Part shown: in pieces, positions 1 to 8,125 of the stretch
Position numbering within the stretch: position 1 is the stretch's first letter
Layout: every line of letters begins with the position of its first letter
Assembly: GCA_944372345.1 (NCBI GenBank)
Contig: CALVYT010000037.1
Coordinates: 1 to 57,552 of the forward strand
DNA from: an uncultured Clostridia bacterium
GTDB lineage: Bacteria > Bacillota > Clostridia > Christensenellales > Pumilibacteraceae
Direction: 5' to 3'
DNA: 57,552 nucleotides
Notes under the pieces: generated by a model
The model's input: the letters and a program-made list of their open reading frames with translations, nothing else
Database searches by the model: none
What the model was told of the DNA's origin: nothing
Position numbers and translations under genes: made by a program

Positions 1-231
1 ACGCACGGTAAATGACAAACTTGCTATTTTATCGGGTCAGTTCGTACCGGAAAAGCACGCAATGCCCACCGCAAGGTGCGGAGCGAGCGGAGGCGGAAGC
101 GGTCACGGCTGGGTGACCCCGCCGTGACCCGAAAACGTGACAGGTTCGCCGAAAGCCGCCGCAGACGCGCCATAAGGTTAGCGCCGTAGGCGCAACCTAA
201 AGGAAGGGTTTCCTCCCTGCCTGCGCATACT
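1..231. other. Intergenic segment with strong inverted repeats
   Basis: I see no gene here. There is a perfect 9-bp stem (GGTCACGGC ... GCCGTGACC, about 101-129) and a second hairpin near 176-200 (AGGTT-A-GCGCC / GGCGC-AACCT). Together they suggest a structured RNA or a terminator of a gene lying before the window. The segment matches no riboswitch or RNA family that I recognise. Confidence 0.4.
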
Positions 232-1761
232 ATGCGCGTGAAGAAGTTTTTGAGGTCTGCGGCGTTTCTTGCGCTGGCTTCCGCGGCGGCTAAGATACTC
301 GGCGCGGTGCATAAGATACCGCTGTTGGGGCTGCTCGGCGCGGAGGGTTCGGGGCTGTATCAGCTCGTATTCCCGATATATACCGTCGTTCTCGCGCTTG
401 CGGGCGGCGGCGTTTCCCAAGCGGTGTCGCGCGCGGCGGCGCAGGAGGGCGAGGGCGCGCGTTCGTCGCTCAAAGCCGCACTGTTGCTGACCGCTTTGAC
501 GGGCGGCGCGGGCAGCGCGGCTCTGGCTCTGCTGTGCAGGGCGATAGCGCGGGCACAGGGCAACCCCGCCGCGGCGTCGGCATATCTCGTGCTTGCGCCG
601 TCGGTGGCGGCTTCGTGTATGGCGTCCGCCGTATGCGGGTGGTGGCAGGGCAGACGGAACATGTTCCCGACGGCTGTCGGCAGGCTCGTCGAACAGGCGG
701 TAAAGCTCATAGCGGGGCTGTCGCTTGCGGCGGCGTTCCTGCCGCGCGGCACTGAGTATGCCGTAACGGGCGCGATAGCGGGCGTGACGATAGGCGAGAT
801 CGCGACCGCGTTCGCTCTGCTCGCCGTTTCCGTACCGACGCGCGCCAAAGCTCCGCCGCGCCCGCTGATCCCGCTCGTCCGCGGCATTTTCCGCGACGCC
901 GCTCCCGCCGCGCTCGGCTCGCTCGTAATGCCGTTGCTGCAACTGATAGACAGCGTCACAATAGTCAATCTGCTCACGGCAAGCGGACGTTCGCCCGAAA
1001 CCGCGACCGCATTGTACGGGGTGGCGACCGCCCCCGTCGGAGCGATAGCGGGATTGCCGCCCGTGCTGATGTCCGCGTGCGCCGCCGCTCTTATGCCGAA
1101 GTTGTTCGGCGGCGAGGAGGAAAAGCGGCGCGCCGTCGGGGGCGCGCTGTCCGCCGCTCTCGTCGCGGGGCTGCTCGGCTCGGCGCTTATGCTTGTGTTC
1201 GCCGAGGAAGTGATAGGCGTGATATATCCCGGCGGACTGACGGCGGAGCAGTTCGCGACGGCCGCGGCGGCAATGCGCTTCGCCGCTCCCGGAGTGACGT
1301 ATGTGTGCTTTATGAGCGTCGCCACGACCGCCCTGCAAGCGGAGGGCAGAGCGCACGTCCCCGCGCTCGTCCTGCTCGTCTGCGGCGCGGTGAAGGCGGG
1401 ACTGACCGTACTTCTCGTCCGCACGGCGGGAGCAGCGGGCAGCGCGGCGGCGACTTCCGCGGCGTATTGCGCCGCTTTGTGCGCCGACCTTATCGCGGCG
1501 CGCGGGAGCGTCGCGGGCGGCATGAGAAGAAAGGCCGCGCTCGTATTCGTCGCGGCGGTAATGGCGGGCTGCGCGGCGGGTGCATTGTCCAAACTGATCC
1601 CCGCAGGCGCGCTCGCGGCGTGCTTTGTCCGCGGCGGAATAGCCGCGCTGACGGTCCTGCTCGTCCTCGTCGCCGCCGACGCGTATTCCCTGAACGGCAG
1701 AATAGCGGAAAAAATAAAATTATTCCGCGCGGGTTTCGCTAAAAAAACCAAAAAGCATTGA
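232..1761 (+). CDS. SpoVB/MurJ-type polysaccharide (lipid II) flippase
   Basis: This is an integral membrane protein of 509 residues, mostly hydrophobic, with the roughly 14 transmembrane segments expected of the oligosaccharide/PST flippase branch of the MOP superfamily (SpoVB, YtgP, MurJ). The N-terminus (MRVKKFLRSAAFLALASAAAK) followed by a GSGLYQLVFPIY stretch near residue 45 is typical of Bacillota SpoVB-like proteins. The family moves lipid-linked cell-wall or spore-cortex precursors across the membrane. The precise substrate cannot be read from sequence. No clear ribosome binding site precedes the ATG, so the start is only probable. The gene is followed at once by a consensus promoter for the next gene. 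Confidence 0.8.
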   Translation: MRVKKFLRSAAFLALASAAAKILGAVHKIPLLGLLGAEGSGLYQLVFPIYTVVLALAGGGVSQAVSRAAAQEGEGARSSLKAALLLTALTGGAGSAALALLCRAIARAQGNPAAASAYLVLAPSVAASCMASAVCGWWQGRRNMFPTAVGRLVEQAVKLIAGLSLAAAFLPRGTEYAVTGAIAGVTIGEIATAFALLAVSVPTRAKAPPRPLIPLVRGIFRDAAPAALGSLVMPLLQLIDSVTIVNLLTASGRSPETATALYGVATAPVGAIAGLPPVLMSACAAALMPKLFGGEEEKRRAVGGALSAALVAGLLGSALMLVFAEEVIGVIYPGGLTAEQFATAAAAMRFAAPGVTYVCFMSVATTALQAEGRAHVPALVLLVCGAVKAGLTVLLVRTAGAAGSAAATSAAYCAALCADLIAARGSVAGGMRRKAALVFVAAVMAGCAAGALSKLIPAGALAACFVRGGIAALTVLLVLVAADAYSLNGRIAEKIKLFRAGFAKKTKKH

Positions 1762-1786
1762 CAAATCGGACATATTTAATTATAAT
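1758..1786 (+). promoter_or_regulatory. Consensus sigma-A promoter, very short leader
   Basis: TTGACA (1758-1763), a 17-base spacer and TATAAT (1781-1786). The -35 box overlaps the end of the flippase gene. Ten bases separate the -10 box from the ATG at 1797, so the expected transcript has a leader of about four bases and no ribosome binding site. Confidence 0.8.
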
Positions 1787-1796
1787 CTAAATTGAT

Positions 1797-2990
1797 ATGT
1801 TTCTCTATGAGTTCGATACTTTCGGTATTATATATACGGCGGTCACGGGCGTCCTGATCGCGCTGCTCCTCGCGGCGACGATCGTATTCTGCGTGCGCCG
1901 TTCGGATCGCGGCGGAGCGACGATAGCTTTCCGCGTCCTCGATATAATACTTCTCGTTCTGCTCGTAGTCTGCTGGGCGGCATATGTGCTCGCGCGCGTC
2001 GAGATCGCAGGTGTGGACATAGCTGCGGTCGGAGCGGGCGACGCCGCATTGCGGCACGACGGTTCGGAACTGCTCACCCTGCCGGGCTGCGCCTCGTTGG
2101 TCGCGGTCGCGCAGAGCGTTCTCGGAACGATCCTGCTCGGCGCGGTATCCGCGCTGTGCATAGCGTCGCTCGTGCTGTCATTCGTTCGCCGTAAGCGCAG
2201 CCGCGCGGCGGATAGCGCGCCCGTGCCCGCCGGGGAAACGCAGCCGGCTCCCGCCGCGGCGGAAGAAGCCTTGCCGAACGGAACGGACGCAGCCGTTCAG
2301 CCCGCGGAAACTCCCGTCGCTGCGCAGCCGCCCGCGGAGGATGAGCAGCCTGCGGAAGAGCGCGTTTATGAAACGGCTCCCGCCGCGGAAACGGCGTCGG
2401 ACGCAGAGCCGTCGACGGAAGAACGTGCCGAAACGCCCGCCGCGGAAACGGCGGACGAAGAAATACCCGCCGCGGAAACGACGGACGAAGAAACTGTTTT
2501 CGCCGAAGAAGCGCCTACGGCGGAAAGCGCTGCGGACGAAAGCGCGGCTCCCGAAACGGCGGCAGAGTCTGCCGAGGACGAAGATAAAGAACGGACGGCG
2601 ACGGAAGAAAAGCCCGCTGTGCGTCCGACGGAAGACAGTCGTGAGGAATACGGGGAAAGCGGTTTTGCGGCATACCCCGAGCGCACCGTCAGAAAAACAT
2701 CGGACAAGAAATATGCGTCCGCATTGCAGATGCCGGGCGTGAAGAAAAAGGCGGATACGATAGCCGCTGCCGACGTATTGTACGACGATGATTCCGCGCG
2801 GCAGTCCGAGCCCGCGCCGCTCGCGGAGGAAACGCGTCACGACGCGCCCCGTCCTCTGCCGATCACGCGCAAGCTCGTGATAACCAACAGAATGAACGTA
2901 GTCAATATGTACAACGAGTATCTCAAAGAAAAACGCAGCCGCAGCGAAAGCATAGCGGGCGGGTCTCACGACAGAGGCGATAAAAAATAA
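1797..2990 (+). CDS. Membrane protein with long acidic low-complexity domain
   Basis: I do not recognise a family. The 397-residue protein has three hydrophobic segments (about 10-32, 43-65 and 100-130), followed by a cytoplasmic-type basic RRKR stretch. Residues 140-290 form a low-complexity region rich in Ala, Glu and Thr with repeated AAET/EE patterns. A more ordered basic tail of about 100 residues ends the protein. The ATG lies 10 bases after a consensus -10 box and has no Shine-Dalgarno sequence. The ROK kinase starts 18 bases downstream with a good ribosome binding site, so the two probably form an operon. A membrane scaffold or anchor role is possible but is only a guess. Confidence 0.6.
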   Translation: MFLYEFDTFGIIYTAVTGVLIALLLAATIVFCVRRSDRGGATIAFRVLDIILLVLLVVCWAAYVLARVEIAGVDIAAVGAGDAALRHDGSELLTLPGCASLVAVAQSVLGTILLGAVSALCIASLVLSFVRRKRSRAADSAPVPAGETQPAPAAAEEALPNGTDAAVQPAETPVAAQPPAEDEQPAEERVYETAPAAETASDAEPSTEERAETPAAETADEEIPAAETTDEETVFAEEAPTAESAADESAAPETAAESAEDEDKERTATEEKPAVRPTEDSREEYGESGFAAYPERTVRKTSDKKYASALQMPGVKKKADTIAAADVLYDDDSARQSEPAPLAEETRHDAPRPLPITRKLVITNRMNVVNMYNEYLKEKRSRSESIAGGSHDRGDKK

Positions 2991-3008
2991 AAGGATAAGG
3001 GAGGGTTT

Positions 3009-3950
3009 ATGTATCAGATAGGCATAGACATAGGCGGAACGACGGTAAAAGCGGGACTTGTCAAAGAGGGCAGGATACTCTCGTGGAAATCGGTAGACAC
3101 GGACGTTGACGCGGGTGCGGACAAAGTCATAGCGGACATTGCGGGGCTTGTCAACGCGCTCAAAGACGACGCGGGCGACAAGATCATCACGGGCGTGGGC
3201 ATAGGTTGCCCGGGCGCGGTCAATTCCTGTTCGGGAGTGGTGGACCAGGCGTATAACCTCAAATGGGAATACGTCCCGCTCGGCGAGAAAATGCAGCGGC
3301 TGACGGGTTATCCGACGCGCGTCTGCAACGACGCCAACGCCGCCGCGCTCGGCGAAGCGAAGTACGGCGCGGGCAAGACGTACAAGAGCAGCGTGTTCAT
3401 CACGATAGGCACGGGCATAGGCAGCGGCATAATCATAGACGGCCGCCTGTTCGAGGGCAATCAGTCCAAGGGCGCGGAGATAGGTCACGTCGTGATAAAG
3501 TCGGGCGGCGAGCCCTGCACCTGCGGCAGACGCGGCTGCTTCGAGGCGTATTCGTCGGCAACCGCGCTCATACGCGACACCAGACGCGCCATGCTCCGCA
3601 ACAAGACGAGCAAGCTGTGGGAGGTGTGCCCGAATATCGACGACGTAAACGGCAAAACGGTGTTCGACGCGATGCTGATGGGGGACAGAGCGGCAAAGCG
3701 CGTGTTCGACAATTACATAACGATGCTCGGCGAAGGGCTTGTGAATATCATAAACGCGCTGCGCCCTGAGGCGATAATCCTCGGCGGCGGCGTGTGCGCT
3801 CAGGGCGACGTGCTTCTTACTCCGCTTAAAAAATACATCGCGAAATACTCGTTCGGCGAAGGACCGCACGTCGGGCTGCATACCGCGACGCTCAAAAACG
3901 ACGCGGGCATAATCGGCGCGGCGGCTCTCGTCGCCTGGGCGGACAACTGA
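3009..3950 (+). CDS. glcK: ROK-family glucokinase
   Basis: This enzyme phosphorylates glucose (or a related hexose) with ATP to feed glycolysis in the cytoplasm. Visible ROK features are the N-terminal phosphate-binding DIGGTTVKAG, the NDANAAALGE active-site segment, the glycine-rich IGTGIGSGIIIDG, and the zinc-binding ROK signature CTCGRRGCFE (Cys170, Cys172, Cys177). The zinc site and length (313 residues) fit glucokinases of Bacillota rather than ROK repressors, and there is no N-terminal HTH domain. The start has a GGGAGG ribosome binding site. It sits downstream of the acidic membrane protein and is closed by a strong terminator. The sugar specificity is inferred from the family. Confidence 0.85.
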   Translation: MYQIGIDIGGTTVKAGLVKEGRILSWKSVDTDVDAGADKVIADIAGLVNALKDDAGDKIITGVGIGCPGAVNSCSGVVDQAYNLKWEYVPLGEKMQRLTGYPTRVCNDANAAALGEAKYGAGKTYKSSVFITIGTGIGSGIIIDGRLFEGNQSKGAEIGHVVIKSGGEPCTCGRRGCFEAYSSATALIRDTRRAMLRNKTSKLWEVCPNIDDVNGKTVFDAMLMGDRAAKRVFDNYITMLGEGLVNIINALRPEAIILGGGVCAQGDVLLTPLKKYIAKYSFGEGPHVGLHTATLKNDAGIIGAAALVAWADN

Positions 3951-3972
3951 TAAACGCCGATGTTAAAGATTT

Positions 3973-4005
3973 CGCGCCCGTCCCGTAAGGGGCGGGCGCG
4001 TTTTT
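3973..4005 (+). terminator. Rho-independent terminator
   Basis: A 12-bp stem, CGCGCCCGTCCC / GGGGCGGGCGCG (one G-T wobble), with a GTAA-type loop and followed by TTTTT. It ends the glucokinase transcript. Confidence 0.9.
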
Positions 4006-4030
4006 CACGTCCTGTTCCGGCGCGGGCGCG

Positions 4031-5353
4031 TTACTTCCCGTTTGTTTTTCCGAACGCTTCGTCGAGGGAAACGATCGCGTCGTAATAAATATCCGTGAGC
4101 CGCATAAAGTCGGTCAGCGGATAGCGTTCGTCCGCTTCGTGCATATGCGTTTCGACGCCGGGGAACACCGCGCCGAACGCCGCGCAGTTCGGCAGTTCTT
4201 TGGCGTAAGTCCCTCCGCCGATATGCAGAGGAGCGGCGTCGAGGTCGCCCGTTTCTCGGCGGTATACCTCCGTGAGAGTGCGCACGAGCGCGCCGTTTTC
4301 GTCGTGGACGAGCGGAGACGCAACGTGCAGGACTTTTACGTCAGCGCCGGGCAGAGCGCTCCGCAGCGCTTTTACTGCGGCAGGCGGCGGATATGCGGCG
4401 GGCAGGCGCAGGTCGAGCGTCAGCGATATGCGCCCGTCTTTCATCGAGCACAGACCGACGTTGACGGTGGTCTTTCCCGTGACGTCGCTCTTTCCGAGCC
4501 CGAGCCGCGCGGGAGCGTCTTTGCCGCACAGCAGTTCCGCCGCTCTTTTCAGTCCGTCGTCGGACGGCAGCAGGGCGGACAGTTTCGGCAGCAGCTTCGT
4601 TATCGCGTTTACCCCCTTTTCGGGCGTCGAGCCGTGCGCGGAAACGCCCTTTTCTTCGAGCGCGGCGTATCCGCTGTCCGCCGCGGAAGAAGTCGCGACG
4701 AGCGCGCGGCAGAAGTCGGGCACGACGTTGGGGCGCACTCCGCCGAACAGCGAGATCAGGCGCGCCGCGGTATCTTCGCAGCGCGGCAGTAAAATTTCGG
4801 CGTGCAGTATGCCTTTCTCGCTTGCGGTGACGGGGAAGTCTGAGTCGGGCGTAAAGGAAACGCGCGGCAGTTCGCAGCAGGAAACGTAATGCTTTATGCA
4901 GGCGGAGCCTTCCTCCTCGTTGCACCCCGCGATCAGGCGCACTCTGCCGTGCAGCGCGCGCTTTTCGCGGACGAGCCGCGCGAGGGCGTACAGACAGGCG
5001 ACGAGCGGTCCTTTGTCGTCGCTGACTCCTCGTCCGCATATGCAGCCGTCTTTTACGGTAAGCTCGAACGGCGGGCTTGTCCAGTTTTCGCCCGCGGGCA
5101 CCACGTCGAGGTGCGCGAGCACTCCGACGACGAGTTCGCCTTCGCCGTATTCAGCCCAGCCCGCGTAGCCGTCGTCGTTGCCTGTGCGCAGTCCGAGAGC
5201 CGCCGCGCGGGCGAGAAATGTGTCGAGCGCGCGCCTGTTCTCCGCTCCGAACGGCGCGCCGGGAGCGGGCTCGGAGACGACGGAAGGCACGGCGACGAGA
5301 GCCGCGAGATCGTTTAACATATCTTTCTGTTCATCGTTCATATCATCGTTCAT
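4031..5353 (-). CDS. pepV: M20 family dipeptidase (PepV-like)
   Basis: A cytoplasmic metallopeptidase of the M20/PepV group that hydrolyses dipeptides using two zinc ions. The metal-site segments are visible in order: GVLAHLDVVP (His and Asp), GRGVSDDKGP (bridging Asp), NEEEGS (Glu pair, catalytic base), FTPDSDFPV, and a C-terminal GGGTYAKELPN segment typical of PepV. An upstream in-frame ATG exists, but the chosen start (MNDDMNDEQ) is placed by a TTGACT-N17-TATAAT promoter that ends exactly six bases before it. The mRNA is therefore predicted to be leaderless with 440 residues. It is transcribed divergently from the SLOG gene, with back-to-back promoters only 18 bases apart. Confidence 0.88.
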   Translation of the reverse strand: MNDDMNDEQKDMLNDLAALVAVPSVVSEPAPGAPFGAENRRALDTFLARAAALGLRTGNDDGYAGWAEYGEGELVVGVLAHLDVVPAGENWTSPPFELTVKDGCICGRGVSDDKGPLVACLYALARLVREKRALHGRVRLIAGCNEEEGSACIKHYVSCCELPRVSFTPDSDFPVTASEKGILHAEILLPRCEDTAARLISLFGGVRPNVVPDFCRALVATSSAADSGYAALEEKGVSAHGSTPEKGVNAITKLLPKLSALLPSDDGLKRAAELLCGKDAPARLGLGKSDVTGKTTVNVGLCSMKDGRISLTLDLRLPAAYPPPAAVKALRSALPGADVKVLHVASPLVHDENGALVRTLTEVYRRETGDLDAAPLHIGGGTYAKELPNCAAFGAVFPGVETHMHEADERYPLTDFMRLTDIYYDAIVSLDEAFGKTNGK

Positions 5354-5359
5354 ATTTTT

Positions 5360-5388
5360 ATTATATTTTATGCGCAAAATAAAGTCAA
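5360..5388 (-). promoter_or_regulatory. Sigma-A promoter of leaderless pepV
   Basis: On the minus strand TTGACT (5388-5383), 17 bases, TATAAT (5365-5360), then six bases and the ATG at 5353. The predicted +1 is the A of the start codon. Confidence 0.8.
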
Positions 5389-5406
5389 CATTATTCATTA
5401 AAACTA

Positions 5407-5435
5407 TTGACAACTACCGATTCGGTGTGTATAAT
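5407..5435 (+). promoter_or_regulatory. Sigma-A promoter of leaderless SLOG gene
   Basis: TTGACA (5407-5412), a 17-base spacer and TATAAT (5430-5435). Seven bases separate it from the ATG at 5443. The apparent longer reading frame that begins with TTG at 5407 starts inside the -35 box, so it cannot be the translation start from this promoter. Confidence 0.8.
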
Positions 5436-5442
5436 ATGCGGT

Positions 5443-5928
5443 ATGAATGCAGTATGTTTAACGGGCAACCGCCCGCATAAACTGCCTTTCCGCGAGGGCA
5501 GCCGCGAATACGAACTTTTGACGGAGCGTATGCGCGACGCGGTAGTCGGACTGATAGGCGAGGGATATACTCATTTCATAACGGGCATGGCGCTGGGTTC
5601 GGACATATGGTTCGCCGAATGCGTCATAGATCTTATGGATATCTATCCCGGGATCACGCTGGAAGCCGCGGTGCCGTATGCGGGTCAGCGCGACAGCCTT
5701 GCCGCGGCGGACAGGTTCAGGTACGACGCGGTCCTCGCGCGGTGCGACAAGGTAACGGTGCTCGGGACGGAATATACCAAATACTGTATGAGCAGACGGA
5801 ACAGATATATGGTGGATAATTCCGACGTCGTTCTCGTCGTGATGTACTCGGACGCTGGCGGCACCGCGAACACCGTGGCTTACGCCCGCAAAAAGGGCAA
5901 GCGGATGATAGATCTTTCGTCGCGGTAA
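5443..5928 (+). CDS. YpsA/DUF1273-type SLOG domain protein
   Basis: A 161-residue Rossmann-like protein of the SLOG superfamily (DUF1273, YpsA-like). The TGNRP motif right at the N-terminus (residues 7-11), the GMALGSDIWFAE segment and the late DVVLVVMYSDAGGTANTVAYA segment form the predicted nucleotide- or ligand-binding pocket. SLOG proteins are proposed sensors or processors of nucleotide-derived ligands. YpsA of Bacillus subtilis is linked to cell division and stress, but the biochemical role remains unclear. Because TGNRP begins at residue 7, translation cannot start much further downstream, which supports the leaderless start at 5443. It is divergent from pepV. Confidence 0.85.
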   Translation: MNAVCLTGNRPHKLPFREGSREYELLTERMRDAVVGLIGEGYTHFITGMALGSDIWFAECVIDLMDIYPGITLEAAVPYAGQRDSLAAADRFRYDAVLARCDKVTVLGTEYTKYCMSRRNRYMVDNSDVVLVVMYSDAGGTANTVAYARKKGKRMIDLSSR

Positions 5929-6024
5929 AAAAGCGGTCGCGCGGCGCGCTTTTCCGGAATAGTAATATATAAGTAATGTAATGACCGGGCGGAAAGCCCG
6001 TATGAGATCAGGAGAGGGACACCT

Positions 6025-6480
6025 ATGGAGAAAAAAACGTATATACTCTGCCCGAGATGCGAACTCAACTATATCGATTCGAGGGAGAAGTATTGCGACG
6101 TGTGCAAAGCCGAGCTCGGGATCGGCAAGGCGGATTTTCTGCTTCCCGACGAGGAAGACGAGTCGGAAGGCAAGCTTTGTCCGATATGCCATACCAACTA
6201 CTGCGAAGAAGGGGAAGATATGTGCATAGAGTGCAAGAAAGAGCACGCGGCAAAGGAAAAGGATGAGGAAACGGACAATTGGAACGACGATGAGGAAGTG
6301 GCTGTCGAAATGGACGGCGACCTCGACGATATGCCGATCGGCGGGTTGGACGACGAAGAGGAGCAGGAGGAAGAGGAAGAATCCGATACTCCCGACGAGG
6401 ACGATTTCGAATACATCAATCCCGACGACTTCGCGGGCGACGACGAGGACGACGACGAGGACGAAGGCGAGGGATTTTAA
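6025..6480 (+). CDS. Acidic double zinc-ribbon protein
   Basis: A 151-residue protein with four cysteine pairs: CPRC and CDVC (about 10-33), then CPIC, C and CIEC (about 52-73). These form one or two treble-clef/zinc-ribbon modules. The C-terminal half is extremely acidic, with long runs of Asp and Glu (about 85-151), and ends in EDEGEGF. No enzymatic motif is present. The ribosome binding site (GGAGAGGGA) is clear. A nucleic-acid mimic, a chaperone-like adaptor or an RNA polymerase-associated factor are all conceivable, but nothing in the sequence decides between them. Confidence 0.7.
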   Translation: MEKKTYILCPRCELNYIDSREKYCDVCKAELGIGKADFLLPDEEDESEGKLCPICHTNYCEEGEDMCIECKKEHAAKEKDEETDNWNDDEEVAVEMDGDLDDMPIGGLDDEEEQEEEEESDTPDEDDFEYINPDDFAGDDEDDDEDEGEGF

Positions 6481-6500
6481 GAGAAGTTCGGCAATGAAGG

Positions 6501-6529
6501 AGCGCCGCACCCGGCAGGGGTGCGGCGCT
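6501..6529 (+). terminator. Strong GC hairpin after zinc-ribbon gene
   Basis: A 12-bp perfect stem AGCGCCGCACCC / GGGTGCGGCGCT with a short loop. The T-run is almost absent (TTCG), so termination is likely but not certain. Confidence 0.5.
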
Positions 6530-6594
6530 TCGCGTCATAATCGGGAAGGCGGCGGCATACCATTATAGGGAAAGACAAGGAGGAGCGTATTGGT

Positions 6595-8070
6595 ATGACG
6601 ACAACGAGCGCGGCATATATGAAAAAAGCCGCCGTGGTGCAGACGATAGCGCGTATCACCGTCCCCTGCGAGGGAGCGGAGCGCGTGCTTGCCGTCGGCG
6701 CGTCGGCTGCGGTCAGGGTCAGCGAGGTGCTGAACGGAGAAGTGCGGCTGTCAGGCAGAGAGGCGGCGGAGATCGTGGTCGCCGGCGAGGACGGCATAAA
6801 AAAAGCGGAGGGCAGAGCGGAGATCTCAGACAGAGCCGCGGTCGACGGCGTTTCGCCGCAGACGAGAGCGGTCGCGTTCTGCCGCGTCACGGATACGGAT
6901 ATAGTGTCCGTAGGCGGCGGCACGGTCGAGCTTGCCTCCGTCGTGGAGATAACGGTGATGACGGAAGCGGAGTTCACGCTGCCTCCGCCGCCCGAACAGA
7001 CCGACGGCGTGTATACCGACGGCGAAACGGTGCGCTTTTCCCGCCTCTCGGCGCGCATCTCGGGCAGACTGGAAAGCGGCGAGAGCGAACGCCTGCCGTT
7101 CACGGAGATCGTATGCTGCAACGCGGGATTCGTTTCAGACGCCCCCGACGCTTCTCTGGACGCCGTTTTCTTCGGCGGCAGGTTCGTGCTCGACGGCGCT
7201 GGAAAGCGGCGCGACGGGTCTATCTCGCCGTTTACGGCGGAATTGCCCGTGACCGGGGAGATCGCTGCCGAGGGCGTGCGGAGGGGCGATACGGCGTTTA
7301 TGCGCGCGGGCGCGCCCGTCGTGACGGAGAGTGCGGGCGAGGACGGGATATCTCTGGCGGCTTCCGTCGACGTGTGGGGCGAAGCGTACTGCGAAATGTC
7401 CGCATCCGTCGTAACGGACGCGTTTTCGCCGTCGCGCGCTCTGACAACGGAAACCTTCGAGTCTGAGGGGCGGATAGTCCGCGGATCGTTCGTCGCGGAA
7501 GGCAGAGCGGAGGGAGCGGCTTCTCTGCCCGAGGGAAGCAATGCCGACAGGATCACCGCGTCGCACGGCTTTTCCGCAACGGCGGTCTCGGCGTATGCGG
7601 AGAACGGCAGAGCGGTCGTGGAAGGCGCGGTGAGCGGATACGTCATATATTCGGACGCGGAAGCGGGCAGACGCGACTCCTGCTGCGCGGAGATACCGTT
7701 CAAAACGGTGACCGATATTCCCGCTGAGGACGGCGACGAATTGCAGGCGGACGTGAGCGTATGCTCCGTGAGCGCGCGCCCGTCGAGGAGCGGTGAGATC
7801 TCCGTGTCCTGCACGCTGTCGCTGCGGGTGCTCGTGTGCGGGAAAGTGAGCGCGCGGTGCGTCACTTCCGTAACGCTCGGTGAGGAAAAAGAGGATAAGA
7901 GCGGAGTGCTCTCGATGCATTCCGCGTCGGAGGGCGAGAGCCTTTGGGAGTGCGCGAAAGCGCTTTCCGTCCCGCCCGAAACGGTGCTGACGCAAAATCC
8001 CGACGCGGCGTTCCCGCTGCGCCGAGGCGACAAGATATTCGTGTTCCGCTCCGCGGGCGCGAACGCGTAA
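6595..8070 (+). CDS. SPOCS (DUF3794) and LysM protein
   Basis: This 491-residue protein has repeated beta-rich SPOCS/DUF3794 units over most of its length and a C-terminal LysM domain (about 440-487). The LysM part is recognisable from the EGESLWECAKALSVPPETVLTQNPD pattern and the closing RRGDKIFVF. Proteins with this architecture in clostridia are spore-envelope or cell-envelope components, with LysM binding peptidoglycan. The start is fixed by AAGGAGG about 11 bases upstream. No signal peptide is evident, as expected for a protein deposited on the forespore surface by the mother cell. The neighbouring spoIIR and sleB-ypeB genes support a sporulation role. Confidence 0.8.
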   Translation: MTTTSAAYMKKAAVVQTIARITVPCEGAERVLAVGASAAVRVSEVLNGEVRLSGREAAEIVVAGEDGIKKAEGRAEISDRAAVDGVSPQTRAVAFCRVTDTDIVSVGGGTVELASVVEITVMTEAEFTLPPPPEQTDGVYTDGETVRFSRLSARISGRLESGESERLPFTEIVCCNAGFVSDAPDASLDAVFFGGRFVLDGAGKRRDGSISPFTAELPVTGEIAAEGVRRGDTAFMRAGAPVVTESAGEDGISLAASVDVWGEAYCEMSASVVTDAFSPSRALTTETFESEGRIVRGSFVAEGRAEGAASLPEGSNADRITASHGFSATAVSAYAENGRAVVEGAVSGYVIYSDAEAGRRDSCCAEIPFKTVTDIPAEDGDELQADVSVCSVSARPSRSGEISVSCTLSLRVLVCGKVSARCVTSVTLGEEKEDKSGVLSMHSASEGESLWECAKALSVPPETVLTQNPDAAFPLRRGDKIFVFRSAGANA

Positions 8071-8090
8071 AAAGCACACGCGGCGGACGC

Positions 8091-8119
8091 TTGTCAAAAG
8101 GCGTCCGCCGTGTTATAAT
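8091..8119 (+). promoter_or_regulatory. Sigma-A promoter of leaderless ispE
   Basis: TTGTCA (8091-8096), 17 bases and TATAAT (8114-8119). Exactly six bases precede the ATG at 8126, so the A of the start codon is the predicted +1. Confidence 0.78.
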
Positions 8120-8125
8120 ATACCT

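Noticed and set aside
1..231. A cobalamin riboswitch or RNase P RNA
   Set aside because: The strong stems do not carry the conserved boxes of either family.
5407..5442. Earlier TTG start for the SLOG protein
   Set aside because: It begins in the -35 box of the consensus promoter. The conserved TGNRP motif follows closely after the ATG at 5443.
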